Shown here: positions 25,313-35,362 of the stretch, one piece after another
Position numbering within the stretch: position 1 is the first letter of the stretch
Layout of the letters: every line of letters begins with the position of its first letter
Assembly: GCA_003168335.1 (NCBI GenBank)
Contig: PMSM01000010.1
Coordinates: 781,588-845,587, forward strand
Length of the DNA: 64,000 bases
Direction of reading: 5' to 3'
Source: Blastocatellia bacterium
GTDB taxonomy: Bacteria > Acidobacteriota > Blastocatellia > Pyrinomonadales > Pyrinomonadaceae
Notes under the pieces: model-generated
Databases searched by the model: none
Seen by the model: only the letters and a program-made list of their open reading frames with translations
Told to the model about the DNA's origin: nothing
Made by a program: the position numbers and the translations under genes

Positions 25313-27085
25313 ATGATGTGCACCTTTAACATCCGTCGCCTGTCTAACTGTCTCGTAGTCCTCTCCTGGCTATTCCTGATTCTCCCGACGGCCACAGCGC
25401 AAACCAAACCAGAGAAGCAAACCCCGGATGACGTCATCCGCGTTGACACCACGCTGGTGCAAACCGACGTCATGGTCTTTGATAAGAAGGGCCATTTCGT
25501 CGACGGTCTGAAGCCCGATCAGTTTGAGTTGAAGATTGATAATAAGCCGCAACCCCTCGCTTTCTTTGAGCGCGTTTCATCCGCCAGTCAGCGCGAAGAG
25601 AGTAAGGCGCAAGCAAATAGCGGCGTTGCTGGGACGAATCCGGCAACCGCAACTCGCGGCAGGGTCCTGATCTTTTTCATCGACGATCTTCATTTAGCGC
25701 CGGCCAGTCTGGTGCGCACACGCAAAGCACTCTTCGAATTCATCGATCATGGAATGGGCGACAAAGACATCGCGGCCATCACGTCATCGAGCGGCCAGAT
25801 TGGATTCCTGCAGCAGTTTACGGATAACAAGGATGCGCTGCGCTCGGCGGTCGCCCGCCTCAACTATCGCGCTGATACCAAGATAGACACGGAAAACCCG
25901 CCGATGTCTGAATACATTGCGCTGAAGATTCGCGAGGGCGACGAACAAGCTATTAGTTATTACGCCCAGCAATTAATGCAGCAAAGTTGCTTCAAAGTAA
26001 ATCTCACCCTTATTTGTACGGTCTCTGCGCAATCGGCCAGAGAGATGGTGAAGGTGCGCGCTCAAGGGATCGTGACGACGGCCGCGCCCGACACAGATAA
26101 CACGCTGCGTCTGTTGGAGGGGTTGATGCGCAGCGCCGCCCAATTGCCCGGGCGCAAACTGGTTTTTGTCATTTCCGATGGATTCTATTTGAACGACGTC
26201 AAGACAGGCTCGCGGGACAAGATCAAACGGATCACGGATGCGGCCGGACGGGCTGGCGTCATTATTTACACTCTCGACGCGCGCGGCATCATCAGCGAGT
26301 CCCTCGATGTGACCAATGACCGGCCCATCGATTCAAAGGGCCTGACCGTCAGCTCAAGCATAGGTGAGATTTCCGCCTCGCAGGACGGCCTCAATGCCCT
26401 CGCCGGAGATACGGGAGGCCGAGCTTTTCGTAACACGAATGCCCCCATGTCTGAATGGGTGGGTAAAGTGCTGGATGAGACTTCCAACTATTACCTGCTC
26501 GCGTGGCGACCGAATACCGAGGAGCAAAAAAGGGGCAAGTTCAATCACATAAGCGCGAGCATAATCGGCCGGCCCGACCTCACCGTGCGTCTGCGCGGCG
26601 GATATTTTAAGACCGCGCCCCTGCCGATTTTGACGACCAGGAAAAAACCGGACAAGGATCCAACCAAGGCGCGCGAAGATGATATGCGCCTGGTCATAGA
26701 CGCTCCCGTTTCGCAGCGACAAATACCGACCGAGGTGGAACTCCGCCTCGCCCTGATGCCTGGTGTCGGCACCCGCACGATAGCCACCATAGAAATAAAT
26801 CGAGCAGCTCTGACGTTTGACCTCAACGACGGTAAGCGGGTAGCCGATCTGGATATTGGCGGAATCTTTTACGACGATAAGGGAAAACCCATAACCAGCT
26901 TTGTCGGCCGTTTGAAAATTTTTCCGCTGCCGGAAAACTCGTCTCCCGCACAGCCTAAACAGCCGGTCTATAACTTTGACGCCTGGTTGCCGCCGGGTCT
27001 CTACCAGGTCCGGGTGGGCGTGCGCGACATGAAGAGCGGAAAAATCGGCAGCGCCATGCAATGGATCACGGTGCCGAAAATGTGA
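25313..27085 (+). CDS. Secreted VWFA-related protein (acidobacterial type)
   Basis: A signal peptide (LSNCLVVLSWLFLILPTATA) is followed by I-R-V-D-T-T-L-V-Q-T-D-V-M-V-F-D-K-K-G-H-F-V-D-G-L-K, the hallmark opening of the VWFA-related domain family expanded in Acidobacteriota. The von Willebrand A-like fold spans about residues 110-330 (V-L-I-F-F-I-D-D-L-H, L-V-F-V-I-S-D-G-F-Y). A beta-rich C-terminus follows. The metal-site motif is D-D-L-H rather than the textbook D-x-S-x-S, which is common in this family. Function is unknown; such proteins are probably adhesive or protein-binding. The start is ATG 25313, with an open but unlikely extension to 25232. Confidence 0.85.
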   Translation: MMCTFNIRRLSNCLVVLSWLFLILPTATAQTKPEKQTPDDVIRVDTTLVQTDVMVFDKKGHFVDGLKPDQFELKIDNKPQPLAFFERVSSASQREESKAQANSGVAGTNPATATRGRVLIFFIDDLHLAPASLVRTRKALFEFIDHGMGDKDIAAITSSSGQIGFLQQFTDNKDALRSAVARLNYRADTKIDTENPPMSEYIALKIREGDEQAISYYAQQLMQQSCFKVNLTLICTVSAQSAREMVKVRAQGIVTTAAPDTDNTLRLLEGLMRSAAQLPGRKLVFVISDGFYLNDVKTGSRDKIKRITDAAGRAGVIIYTLDARGIISESLDVTNDRPIDSKGLTVSSSIGEISASQDGLNALAGDTGGRAFRNTNAPMSEWVGKVLDETSNYYLLAWRPNTEEQKRGKFNHISASIIGRPDLTVRLRGGYFKTAPLPILTTRKKPDKDPTKAREDDMRLVIDAPVSQRQIPTEVELRLALMPGVGTRTIATIEINRAALTFDLNDGKRVADLDIGGIFYDDKGKPITSFVGRLKIFPLPENSSPAQPKQPVYNFDAWLPPGLYQVRVGVRDMKSGKIGSAMQWITVPKM

Positions 27086-27164
27086 GGGAGCATCTGAATG
27101 GGTTGGGTGCCAACCCCGGCCGCGCTTTGGGGGCGGAAAAATCAAGTAAAGAGGAAAAACAACG

Positions 27165-27494
27165 ATGGCAGCGCAACAACCATGGACCGGCTTACAAATC
27201 GAAACGAGCTTCTTTCCCCTGTCATTTTTTCTTTATCTCTGTACACCGACCATTGTGATTGACGGCGTCGCGTGTCAAAGACCGTGGGGTTCTCATTCCT
27301 TTCAGTTGGCGCCGGGCATGCACAATGTCAGGATCTTTTTCAAATATCTACTCATGGACACCTGCGGGGCCAATGCAATTAACGTGGTGGTCCAGCCTAA
27401 CTGCATTCATCGCATCAAGTACGAGATGCCACCGTGGATGTTCTCGAAAGGTTCGATCAGAGAGTTGCCTCCACACGTTTTCGCTCAACAGTAA
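27165..27494 (+). CDS. Small hypothetical protein
   Basis: A 109-residue protein with a GAGG ribosome site eight bases before its ATG. It lacks a clear signal peptide. The middle (I-V-I-D-G-V, W-G-S-H-S-F-Q-L-A-P-G-M-H-N-V-R-I-F-F) resembles the way PEGA-like beta domains present a Pro-Gly-x-H strand. It has three cysteines and no other motif. It lies between two exported proteins but shows no family I can name. Confidence 0.6.
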   Translation: MAAQQPWTGLQIETSFFPLSFFLYLCTPTIVIDGVACQRPWGSHSFQLAPGMHNVRIFFKYLLMDTCGANAINVVVQPNCIHRIKYEMPPWMFSKGSIRELPPHVFAQQ

Positions 27495-27617
27495 AGGACC
27501 TCTGATCAAGTTGAGGAAGAGTTTGCCTTGAGCCGCGCAGCGCGGGTTTCGAAAACGTAAAACCGCTAACTTGTTCAGGGCATCCTAAATTCCACTAACC
27601 AAAGAAGGAGATTTCGA

Positions 27618-28028
27618 ATGTTCAACCCACTTGGCATGGATTTAATAACTCGACGCCTGCTGGCAACGCTCTTCATCTGCGCGTTCGCGGCCAGTTCGGT
27701 TTTCGCGGACGGCGTAAAAAAGAAAGTCCACTTTGCCCCAGGCACTTCGTCAACAACGATTAAGGGCACCGTGATCCGGGGGGAAAACGACCGCTATTAC
27801 ATCGGCGCGAAGGCCGGTCAGAAAATGACGGTGAAGGTTACTTCGACCGAGAAGAACGCCGTCTTTCAGATCTATTTCCATGGCGAGGAGGAGTCTTTGC
27901 CGGGCGCCGGCGATGGGGACGACGCCACGAACTGGTCAGGCGAGCTACCAATCGACAATGAATACGTTATCGTGGTGGGCGGCACGCGCGGGAATGCCAG
28001 CTATACTTTGACGATTTCAATTAAGTAA
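27618..28028 (+). CDS. Small secreted protein, PPC-like beta domain
   Basis: The 136-residue frame starts after a good AAGGAG site. A signal peptide (LLATLFICAFAASSVFA) is followed by a compact beta domain: T-I-K-G-T-V-I-R-G-E-N-D-R-Y-Y-I-G-A-K-A-G-Q-K-M-T-V-K-V-T and a last strand A-S-Y-T-L-T-I-S-I. This pattern resembles bacterial pre-peptidase C-terminal (PPC) domains. It would be a free-standing periplasmic or secreted binding domain. Function is unknown. Confidence 0.68.
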   Translation: MFNPLGMDLITRRLLATLFICAFAASSVFADGVKKKVHFAPGTSSTTIKGTVIRGENDRYYIGAKAGQKMTVKVTSTEKNAVFQIYFHGEEESLPGAGDGDDATNWSGELPIDNEYVIVVGGTRGNASYTLTISIK

Positions 28029-28039
28029 TTAACAAGTAG

Positions 28040-28477
28040 CTAGACTTCCCAAGTGGCTTCGGTTTTCGAGTCTTCGGCCGATCCTTCAGCCGGAACTCGC
28101 ATCAGCGCGAGTCGGTCGACGATGCGACCGTTGATGAGGTGTGATTCGATAATCTCCGGCACATCGGCAGCTTGGACCTGCGCATACCAAACGCCGTCAG
28201 GGTAGACCATCACGGCGGCCCCGATGGCGCAGAAGCCGACCGAAGCGCACTCAGTAAGCACGACGGTGCCTTTCGGGTTCTTGCCCTTCTTCGCCTGGCC
28301 CATCAGAATGCCGCGCGCCGTTAATTCGCGCTCGAATGCCAATTTCACCTCAGCGCTTTCTCTCGCCGAGCATGACTTTCCCGAGCAAACAAATACGTGA
28401 TGGCGAATAGGCGCGGTAGTAATCGGCGCCAGGGCACATAATTCTTCAGCGTTTTTGATGAATTCATGTTCGGCCAT
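28040..28477 (-). CDS. Thioredoxin-like [2Fe-2S] ferredoxin
   Basis: This 145-residue protein has the four-cysteine layout of thioredoxin-like 2Fe-2S ferredoxins: V-F-V-C-S-G-K-S-C near residue 34, then V-L-T-E-C-A-S-V-G-F-C about 46 residues later, with G-A-A-V-M-V-Y-P-D-G-V-W-Y as the following strand. These proteins pass electrons and are related to NuoE and to free ferredoxins of aerobes. The chosen ATG is 28477; six more codons are open upstream. Partner unknown. Confidence 0.82.
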   Translation of the reverse strand: MAEHEFIKNAEELCALAPITTAPIRHHVFVCSGKSCSARESAEVKLAFERELTARGILMGQAKKGKNPKGTVVLTECASVGFCAIGAAVMVYPDGVWYAQVQAADVPEIIESHLINGRIVDRLALMRVPAEGSAEDSKTEATWEV

Positions 28478-28671
28478 GCATTCCCATGCTAGCACGAGAG
28501 GGCCGCCTAAATCAGCCGCAAAGAATTATTGACTTAGTCTTTGCGCGCAATCGATTCCATTGTAAGATTGACGCGAACGGGCGACCGCTCGACAGACCGC
28601 ATCAAGCTTCACGGGCGGTCTTTGGTGCGGGCGCCTGATTTGATATTACGCACAATGGAACTTCGTTAACG

Positions 28672-30276
28672 ATGGCCGAACAGCAGGTAAATGGGCTGGT
28701 AATTCACGTCTCGTCGCTGAACGATCGGTCGACCGAGGTCGTGATGCAAGAGCGCATTCGCATTGGCGCTTGTGAAGATTGCGACGTGAAGATCCGTCTG
28801 CCGCAAGGCGCGTCAAGCACCGGACCTGTCATTGAGCTGGCCCGCACGAAAAACGTCTACCGCATCGTCAGCATTGATCCCAATCTGGAAGTAACGCTTA
28901 ACGGCCGATCAATCAAGCCTGAGAAAGGCATCCACGACGGAGACGAAATCTGGATCGGTCCATCCGGTCCATCGATTCATTTTTTTCCGATTGCCTCAAC
29001 TCCGGCCCTGGTCCCCGGCCGCCGCGACGGCGCGCACGTGGCGCCATTCATCGAGCAGGCGGCCATGGAAGCTTCGGCGACGAAGCGCCGCGACGACGCC
29101 AAGATCTTCCTCCGGGAATTCACGCGCGAACTGGTCCGCGAGATTAATCCTTCGACCAAAATCATTGGCTTCGCAATTTTGATCCTGGCCGTAGTTGGTC
29201 TGCTTTGGGTTGGCGTCCTGCAGTATAACGAGATGAGAAAAAACCGCGGTACGATTGCCGCCCAGCAGCAACAACTCATGGCCCAGCAGCAGCAACTGCA
29301 AAAGGCGAACGACCAATTGGGTGAGGTGGTAAAGTCCAACAAACGAATTCAGGACACCATCTCGTTGGGTGAGATGCTACGCGTTAATTACGGCGACGGA
29401 GTCTGCTTGATTTACGGCTCGTTCTATTTCGTCGAACCCGGAACCGGTCGTCCGCTTCGCTATCCTGAGACCCAGACCAACGAGTCGGGCGCTGCAGTTC
29501 AAAATGCGAATGAGGAGCCGGCGCTGACTCCAGAGGGCCACGGGCCCGTCGCAGAGTTTCCCTTTGCCGGCACCGGCTTTCACGTCGGCGATGGTTTTGT
29601 GCTGACTAATCGTCACGTGACGCAGCCGTGGCAAGCGGATGAGCGGGCTCAGAGCCTGAACAGCACCGTGAAAGGCGTGCCGCGCCTGAAAAAATTCATG
29701 GCCTTTTTTCCCGGCACCACTCAATCGATCTCTTTAAAGGTCAAGCAAGTCGCACGAGAAGACATCGCCGTCTGCACGATTGACACCAAGGACCTGCCGC
29801 CAAAGCTTCCGATTTTGCCACTCGAAAAAGATCCCGGCTCGGTCGCGGTTGGAAAACTGGTCGTGACGATGGGTTATCCGTCGGGGCCCGACCGGCTGCT
29901 GGCGCTTTTGGACGAGAGCGAAGCCCGTAGTATTCAACAACGATACGGCTCCGTAGAAGCGCAGCTCGGCTACCTGGCTGAGAAAAAGCTGATCCAGCCT
30001 TTGACGACCCAGGGAAACATCACAGATCTCGAAGCACGACGAATTGTTTACGACGCGCGCACGGGCGAGGGTGGGTCAGGCGCCCCACTATTTGGGCCAT
30101 CAGGGCGCGTGATAGGAATCACTTTCGCGATCTTTACAGAAAACACGGCCTCGAACTTTGCCGTGCCGATTCGGTCCGCGCTCACCTTGTTGGAGAAATC
30201 GGGATGGACGGGTTCTCCAAATTTGGACGCCGAGCAGAAAGAAGCGGCCGCCGCGAACCAAACGAATACTCGTTGA
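28672..30276 (+). CDS. FHA-like / transmembrane / trypsin-like serine protease
   Basis: The 534-residue protein has three parts. Residues 1-110 look like an FHA domain (R-I-R-I-G-A-C-E-D-C-D-V, V-T-L-N-G-R-S-I-K-P, D-G-D-E-I-W-I-G). A transmembrane helix lies at about 163-183, followed by a Gln-rich coiled coil. From about 240 on is a trypsin-like domain with His in L-T-N-R-H-V, Asp in R-E-D-I-A-V and Ser in G-G-S-G-A-P-L-F, so the triad looks complete. The FHA part would face the cytoplasm and the protease the periplasm, an arrangement that could couple phospho-signals to proteolysis. A terminator follows at 30446-30467. Confidence 0.83.
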   Translation: MAEQQVNGLVIHVSSLNDRSTEVVMQERIRIGACEDCDVKIRLPQGASSTGPVIELARTKNVYRIVSIDPNLEVTLNGRSIKPEKGIHDGDEIWIGPSGPSIHFFPIASTPALVPGRRDGAHVAPFIEQAAMEASATKRRDDAKIFLREFTRELVREINPSTKIIGFAILILAVVGLLWVGVLQYNEMRKNRGTIAAQQQQLMAQQQQLQKANDQLGEVVKSNKRIQDTISLGEMLRVNYGDGVCLIYGSFYFVEPGTGRPLRYPETQTNESGAAVQNANEEPALTPEGHGPVAEFPFAGTGFHVGDGFVLTNRHVTQPWQADERAQSLNSTVKGVPRLKKFMAFFPGTTQSISLKVKQVAREDIAVCTIDTKDLPPKLPILPLEKDPGSVAVGKLVVTMGYPSGPDRLLALLDESEARSIQQRYGSVEAQLGYLAEKKLIQPLTTQGNITDLEARRIVYDARTGEGGSGAPLFGPSGRVIGITFAIFTENTASNFAVPIRSALTLLEKSGWTGSPNLDAEQKEAAAANQTNTR

Positions 30277-30445
30277 GTAGCCGGCGGACTGCCCGCGGCG
30301 GGAGTCTTGCGCAACCGAATTAGCAGTGCAGCCATCTGAGGTCTGATCGCTGCAGGGGCGCTGGTATGTCGGTTGCTGACGGTTTTCAGCAGCGGAACAA
30401 ACTGCTCCGCCACTGCCTGCGGAAATCATAAAGCTGCAGGAACAT

Positions 30446-30467
30446 CGCTCCTTTCGGAGCGTTTTTT
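30446..30467 (+). terminator. Rho-independent terminator
   Basis: Stem CGCTCC / GGAGCG with loop TTTC and six T residues. It ends six bases before the first possible ATG (30474) of the next gene, one reason to place that gene's start at 30531. Confidence 0.85.
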
Positions 30468-30530
30468 CAAAGCATGAGCAGCAAAACTTATCGCCCAAAG
30501 AGAACGGACGCCTGGACAGGCATCGGACTG

Positions 30531-32780
30531 ATGTTTATTCGATCAATCTTGCTGTTGGTGGCGATTTCGCTCTGGGGTGGTCAGAGTGCTGCGCAATCAT
30601 CGAATCAGTTTGGCGCCAGGCAGTCTGCTCCGGCGAAGCCAACTGAAATCCCGCGGGCTGGCACTTTGCCCGCCGCGCTGGTCCCCGGCGCGGCTGAGAA
30701 CGAACGAGGCGACGCCAAGTCGTCGACGGAAGCGCGATCAGAGGATCGTTCAACTGAAACCGAGCCCTCCAATTCAGCTCAAACTCAGTTCCGAATCGAA
30801 CGCCTGCCGGTGGTGGGCGGAGCGGAATTACTGACCATCTTTGGCCGGCTGGATGGAATGCGCACTAGCGGCCTGGCCGCGCCGGAAGTCCCGCTGGTCG
30901 CCGTCTTGCGCGATACTCTGTCGGACAGCGATCCGGAGAATGATCGACTTCGTTATGTTTGGATGCTTACGTATACGCAGCCAACGATGATGAAACGGAT
31001 CGCTTCCGCCATTCCTTTTCTTTATCAACGTGTCGGAAATAAGAAGCAGGCCTCGAAGGGTCCACCGGACCCGCTCCTTGATTTTGCCAATACCAGCCGG
31101 CAAACGTGGAACCACTTCTTCTGGATGGGACTGCAAAATGTTTTCCTGGATAGTTATGGGATTCCGCTAAAGGCCGCCAGTCGCAGTTATCGTCGCAACG
31201 CGGCCGACTATCGCACGGCCCACGTCACGCAAGCGCTGTCGATTCTCAGCAACTATGAAAACCTGCGCCGGCGATCACGCGACGAAGGCGAACTGCTGGC
31301 CTTCAGTCAAGCTGCCATCATCAATTCGACGACGCCCGGCGACGGCGGGATCAATGATACGGCAACTCCGCTGTTACCTGCGCCCGCCTTTACTCCCGGC
31401 GAAATGCTCGAGCTGCGCGCGCGCCTGATCCTGTCGGGAAGAACGTTCGGCGGCCTTTTCGGGCCGGATAAGTTTAGCGACACTGTCGAAAAGTGGTCGA
31501 TGTCTTCCGTAGATACCATCGGCCACAACTGGGAGATGCTGCGACAGCGAGCTGAAGCCGAAGGGCTCTATTTTCAGCCCCTGACTATGCCGGACGGTCG
31601 CGCCACTCACGTGCTGCTCTGGATCTCACGGTCCGATCTGGCAACCCAGGCGAATCGATCTTTTGACCAGCGCTTTCTGAACATCGCGAACCCGTGGAAC
31701 GACACCCGCTTGCGCAACTGGAACGGCTATTCACAAACGCGTTACCTTGACCAGGACAATCGCCCGACCACTGCTGATAATCCGGGCGCGCGTTCGTTGG
31801 AGATGATTCCGCTGGCCCTTTATGGGCTCGATCACCCGAAGATTCCAGCCCTGTTGGTCGACTTTCGCGACAGCCGTAACCCGAAGAGACGCGAAATATC
31901 GCGTTTGGTTCTGAACGATCTGACCAGGAACATTTTCTCGCTCTCGAGTTTTGGCAATATCCCATACTTCCTTGGCCGCAGCGCCTACAATTTTGTCACG
32001 GGTCGTCGCGGCATGGATCTGAATCAACCCACGCGTTTGAACAGCTACTCGGAATTGACCTTGCTGCTCTCATTCAATAGCTCGGTCGATCCGCAGCTGC
32101 AGCGCGAGATCGAGCGTCGCCTGGAAATTGTCTCGGTTAATCCACTCAGCAACGATAGTCAGAGCGAGACTCAACTCGCGCGTCAGCAGTACGACGCTCT
32201 GATCGATTTCGCTCGCCGGCCTGATGGCCTGCCGGCTAAACTCGAACGTGATCGGCGAGCTGAAATGGTTGCGCTGCAACACGGATCGGCGGCCCGTTTC
32301 TTCATCAATCTCGGCAATGTGCTCTCGTGCGGCCGATACGTCCATCGTGAAAATGCGACGCCCGAACTTTCGGCGCGCCTGGAGGTGGCTCGTCGGATCG
32401 AACGCCACACCAACTTCCTCAGCAGAGTCGCCGGGTCTTCTCCCCAAACTGAAGTTGCCTGGGACATGAGCACGGTGAAGAGCTCGCTGCAGTTTCTTGC
32501 CGATCGCGGCGCCGGCGCAAACGGATCGGCCGCGCGGGCCGCGGCCTTGATCTTTCAACGTACCGATGACCGCGAAGCGCGCCGGCTGTGCCTGGACGCT
32601 CTCTACAAGATCAATAGCAAGACCGCCAAGAACGCACTGCTGCGCCTCTATCGCCAGGAGCAGCCTCAATCAGAATGGCGGCCGGCGATCGCCGAGCGCT
32701 TGCGTAAGGCCGTCGCCGCAGATAGTCGCAGGAGACCTGCCGAGGCCAGGGTGGTTCTTAGTCAGGTGGGCCAGCCGTGA
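30531..32780 (+). CDS. Secreted protein of unknown function, first gene of envelope operon
   Basis: Starting at 30531 the protein has 749 residues and an N-terminal export signal (MFIRSILLLVAISLWGGQSAAQ). The frame is open back to an ATG at 30474, just past a terminator, which I judge less likely. A polar, disordered stretch covers about residues 25-85. The rest is mainly helical with HEAT-like segments near the end (A-A-A-L-I-F-Q-R-T-D-D-R-E-A-R-R-L-C-L-D-A-L-Y-K-I). I know no family for it. Its stop overlaps the GTG of the hydrolase gene (GTGA), so the two are translationally linked. Confidence 0.75.
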   Translation: MFIRSILLLVAISLWGGQSAAQSSNQFGARQSAPAKPTEIPRAGTLPAALVPGAAENERGDAKSSTEARSEDRSTETEPSNSAQTQFRIERLPVVGGAELLTIFGRLDGMRTSGLAAPEVPLVAVLRDTLSDSDPENDRLRYVWMLTYTQPTMMKRIASAIPFLYQRVGNKKQASKGPPDPLLDFANTSRQTWNHFFWMGLQNVFLDSYGIPLKAASRSYRRNAADYRTAHVTQALSILSNYENLRRRSRDEGELLAFSQAAIINSTTPGDGGINDTATPLLPAPAFTPGEMLELRARLILSGRTFGGLFGPDKFSDTVEKWSMSSVDTIGHNWEMLRQRAEAEGLYFQPLTMPDGRATHVLLWISRSDLATQANRSFDQRFLNIANPWNDTRLRNWNGYSQTRYLDQDNRPTTADNPGARSLEMIPLALYGLDHPKIPALLVDFRDSRNPKRREISRLVLNDLTRNIFSLSSFGNIPYFLGRSAYNFVTGRRGMDLNQPTRLNSYSELTLLLSFNSSVDPQLQREIERRLEIVSVNPLSNDSQSETQLARQQYDALIDFARRPDGLPAKLERDRRAEMVALQHGSAARFFINLGNVLSCGRYVHRENATPELSARLEVARRIERHTNFLSRVAGSSPQTEVAWDMSTVKSSLQFLADRGAGANGSAARAAALIFQRTDDREARRLCLDALYKINSKTAKNALLRLYRQEQPQSEWRPAIAERLRKAVAADSRRRPAEARVVLSQVGQP

Positions 32781-35353
32781 AACGGTTCTTTTCGGAACAT
32801 GGCTTGCTCCAGAGGATTCAACCGACAGCCTTCGAGCACCTATCGCGCATCCTCATTCAATTCACCGGCATGGTGCTGCTGACGCTGGGCTTGCACGCTA
32901 CGGCCGCCGTGCAAGCCCAGACCAAGCGCGTCGTGGTGATCAAAGTCGACGGCCTGCCCTATGAACTGGTCGAGCGGTTTGTCCATGAGCAAGACCCGCT
33001 CACCGGCAAAAGTCTGCTGCCCTGGTTCGACAACGTCTTTTTCAAGAACGGCACTCGCATCACCAACTTCTATGTCCGCGGCATGAGCCTGTCGGCGCCG
33101 TCCTGGTCGACACTTGACACGGGGCAGCACCTGCAAATCAAAGGCAATGTCGAATTCGATCGCGACATTCTGCACACCTACGACTATCTGAATTTCATCC
33201 CCTTTTACTTCAAACAAGCCACCGGCGCGAATGAAGATATGCCGGGCACTGAAGTGCTCGACTCTCTGGGCCTGCCCATGCTGATCGATGGCTATGACAA
33301 TTACCAGCGGGTGCCGGGCTCGCAACTCTACGGTCGCGGGGCCCGCATAAGGACTATTGAACGGGCGGGTCAGGCAACGTTTCTGAAGAACCCAATCGAA
33401 CTTGCGGGCGAATTTATCAACGGCTTTGACCTGCGCGGCGTGGTTCCAGATCAAATAGAGCGAGAACTGATCGAGAGGCTCCAGGATCCGCGCGTGCAAT
33501 ATCTGGATCTTTACACTACCTCGTTCGATCACGTGGCCCATCATAATAATGACCGCGAATCTCATCTGGTTGCCCTGCGCGATATTGACTCTCTGGTAGG
33601 CCGGATCTGGACTGGAATCCAAAAGAGCCCGCTCGCTTCAGAAACGGTCCTGATCGTTCTTTCCGATCACGGCTTTAACACTGACGAGCGAGTGATCAGT
33701 CAGGGCTTCAATCTGGTGAAACTGCTCGGCAGCTACGCGGGCGGCGGACACCACGTCATAACCAAGCGGCGCCTGCTGATGGATTACTCGCTGAAAGCCA
33801 TCAACCCTTTCGTGCCGCCAATCACCACGACCGCCTCTCAGTCGTACTACCTGAAGAAACAGAGCGCCGAGTACCCGACCGCGCTTCTGGATTTCGACGG
33901 CAACGAGCGCGCCGGACTGCATCTTCGCAACAGCGACCTTAATGTCCTGCATATTCTGCTGCAGCAGCTGCAGCGCAAAGACCTGTTGCCGCAATTGCGC
34001 CAGGCAGCCACGGCGGCGTTCTTTACTGCTCTGGCGCGGGACCGGACGCGTTGGCAGGGCGAGCTCGATCAACTCGACGAAGAGATGCGTGCTTTGCGCC
34101 GAGCGACCGAAAAGCAAAGTGCCTTATGTGAATCGCAACCAAAGAAGTTCACCGTGGCAGATCGGGAGATGGGTCGCGACGACAATGCCCGGCGTATCTG
34201 CGTGCTGGCGGCGCAATGGACCGAGCAGGCAAAAGGCTACGGTGCCTACGTGGCGACGATGCGAAATCTCTCAGGCCTGCGACCGGAGACCTTCGATCCA
34301 TTCAAACTGAAGATCCCGGAACTGATTCCCGAGGATTCGATGGGCCAACGCAACTCGGTGCACGATCTCCAAAACTATGTCGTGGGCCCGGGACGCGACG
34401 GTCTGGTGTTGAAAAGTGATGGTTCGCTCGATCTCGAACGCAGCTTTCTGCGCATTAATTACCTGACTTTGATTCACGACCAGGAGGTGCGCAACAACCC
34501 TCAGCAGGGCGTCTCGAATCACCCGGTGGACTTTATCGCCACGCGAATTTCTCGGGCAGCGATCGCGCCGGCGCTCAGCGAAGATCTGCAGCCCGACGAC
34601 GACGTGGTGTGGCTTTACGGGGGCCCGGATCGTCAGGCCCTGGTGTTGCCACGCGGCGAAGCCCAGGGACAATTACGCTTGCGATATCTGCCGATCGCCC
34701 ATCTTACTGAGGATGAGCAGGGCGTAATTCGCTTTGATCGCGTTCCGTGGCAGCCGGGTCTGCCGCTGCGAATGCTGGACGATCCGCGGCTTGAGGTGCC
34801 CCTCAACGATCGCGTGGCCTGGCTGAATGACTGGCATACGGACGTTGAGTGGTTGCATGCAGTGCACAAGACGCAATACTCTAACGGGCTTATCGGGCTG
34901 CACGAACAATTCACGTTGTTCCCTGCTCCGGGCACGGATGTAAATGCGGCGGGACTATCAACTGATGAGAGATTGCTGCACCGCTTTAGGAGTCGTCAAC
35001 GACTACTGGTCGAAACCGATTTGCTGATCGCAGCCAACAATCATTGGAACTTTGACGTGCGCGGTTTTAATCCCGGCGGCAACCACGGATCGTTGTTTCG
35101 TATCTCGACGCACTCGACTTTGATGTTCGCCGGCGGCGAGGCCACGGGTATTTCGCGCGGTTTGGCTGTGACTGAGCCCTACGATAGCTTGAGTGTAGTG
35201 CCGACGATATTGGCGCTCACCGGAAAGCTTCAGAGCGACAATCAGCCGGTTGAGTCGCTGGCCAAGCGCGGCTTTACCAGGTTTCCCGGCCGGGTAATCC
35301 CCGAAGTCGCGGGACAGAATTTTGGCGCTCGCAGTTCTCAGTCGGCGCAATGA
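32777..35353 (+). CDS. Alkaline phosphatase superfamily hydrolase (nucleotide pyrophosphatase/phosphodiesterase type)
   Basis: An 858-residue exported protein starting with GTG. The metal and catalytic signature is visible in order: V-V-V-I-K-V-D-G-L (Asp ligand), S-A-P-S-W-S-T-L-D-T-G (nucleophile Ser/Thr loop), T-S-F-D-H-V-A-H-H (Asp/His), V-L-S-D-H-G-F (Asp-His) and G-G-N-H-G-S-L (late His). Members cleave phosphate monoesters or diesters of lipids, nucleotides or glycans. A roughly 250-residue stretch between D-H-G-F and the final His is larger than usual. The substrate is unknown; the next gene suggests a membrane lipid or glycan. Confidence 0.8.
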   Translation: MKRFFSEHGLLQRIQPTAFEHLSRILIQFTGMVLLTLGLHATAAVQAQTKRVVVIKVDGLPYELVERFVHEQDPLTGKSLLPWFDNVFFKNGTRITNFYVRGMSLSAPSWSTLDTGQHLQIKGNVEFDRDILHTYDYLNFIPFYFKQATGANEDMPGTEVLDSLGLPMLIDGYDNYQRVPGSQLYGRGARIRTIERAGQATFLKNPIELAGEFINGFDLRGVVPDQIERELIERLQDPRVQYLDLYTTSFDHVAHHNNDRESHLVALRDIDSLVGRIWTGIQKSPLASETVLIVLSDHGFNTDERVISQGFNLVKLLGSYAGGGHHVITKRRLLMDYSLKAINPFVPPITTTASQSYYLKKQSAEYPTALLDFDGNERAGLHLRNSDLNVLHILLQQLQRKDLLPQLRQAATAAFFTALARDRTRWQGELDQLDEEMRALRRATEKQSALCESQPKKFTVADREMGRDDNARRICVLAAQWTEQAKGYGAYVATMRNLSGLRPETFDPFKLKIPELIPEDSMGQRNSVHDLQNYVVGPGRDGLVLKSDGSLDLERSFLRINYLTLIHDQEVRNNPQQGVSNHPVDFIATRISRAAIAPALSEDLQPDDDVVWLYGGPDRQALVLPRGEAQGQLRLRYLPIAHLTEDEQGVIRFDRVPWQPGLPLRMLDDPRLEVPLNDRVAWLNDWHTDVEWLHAVHKTQYSNGLIGLHEQFTLFPAPGTDVNAAGLSTDERLLHRFRSRQRLLVETDLLIAANNHWNFDVRGFNPGGNHGSLFRISTHSTLMFAGGEATGISRGLAVTEPYDSLSVVPTILALTGKLQSDNQPVESLAKRGFTRFPGRVIPEVAGQNFGARSSQSAQ

Positions 35354-35362
35354 TAGTAATCA

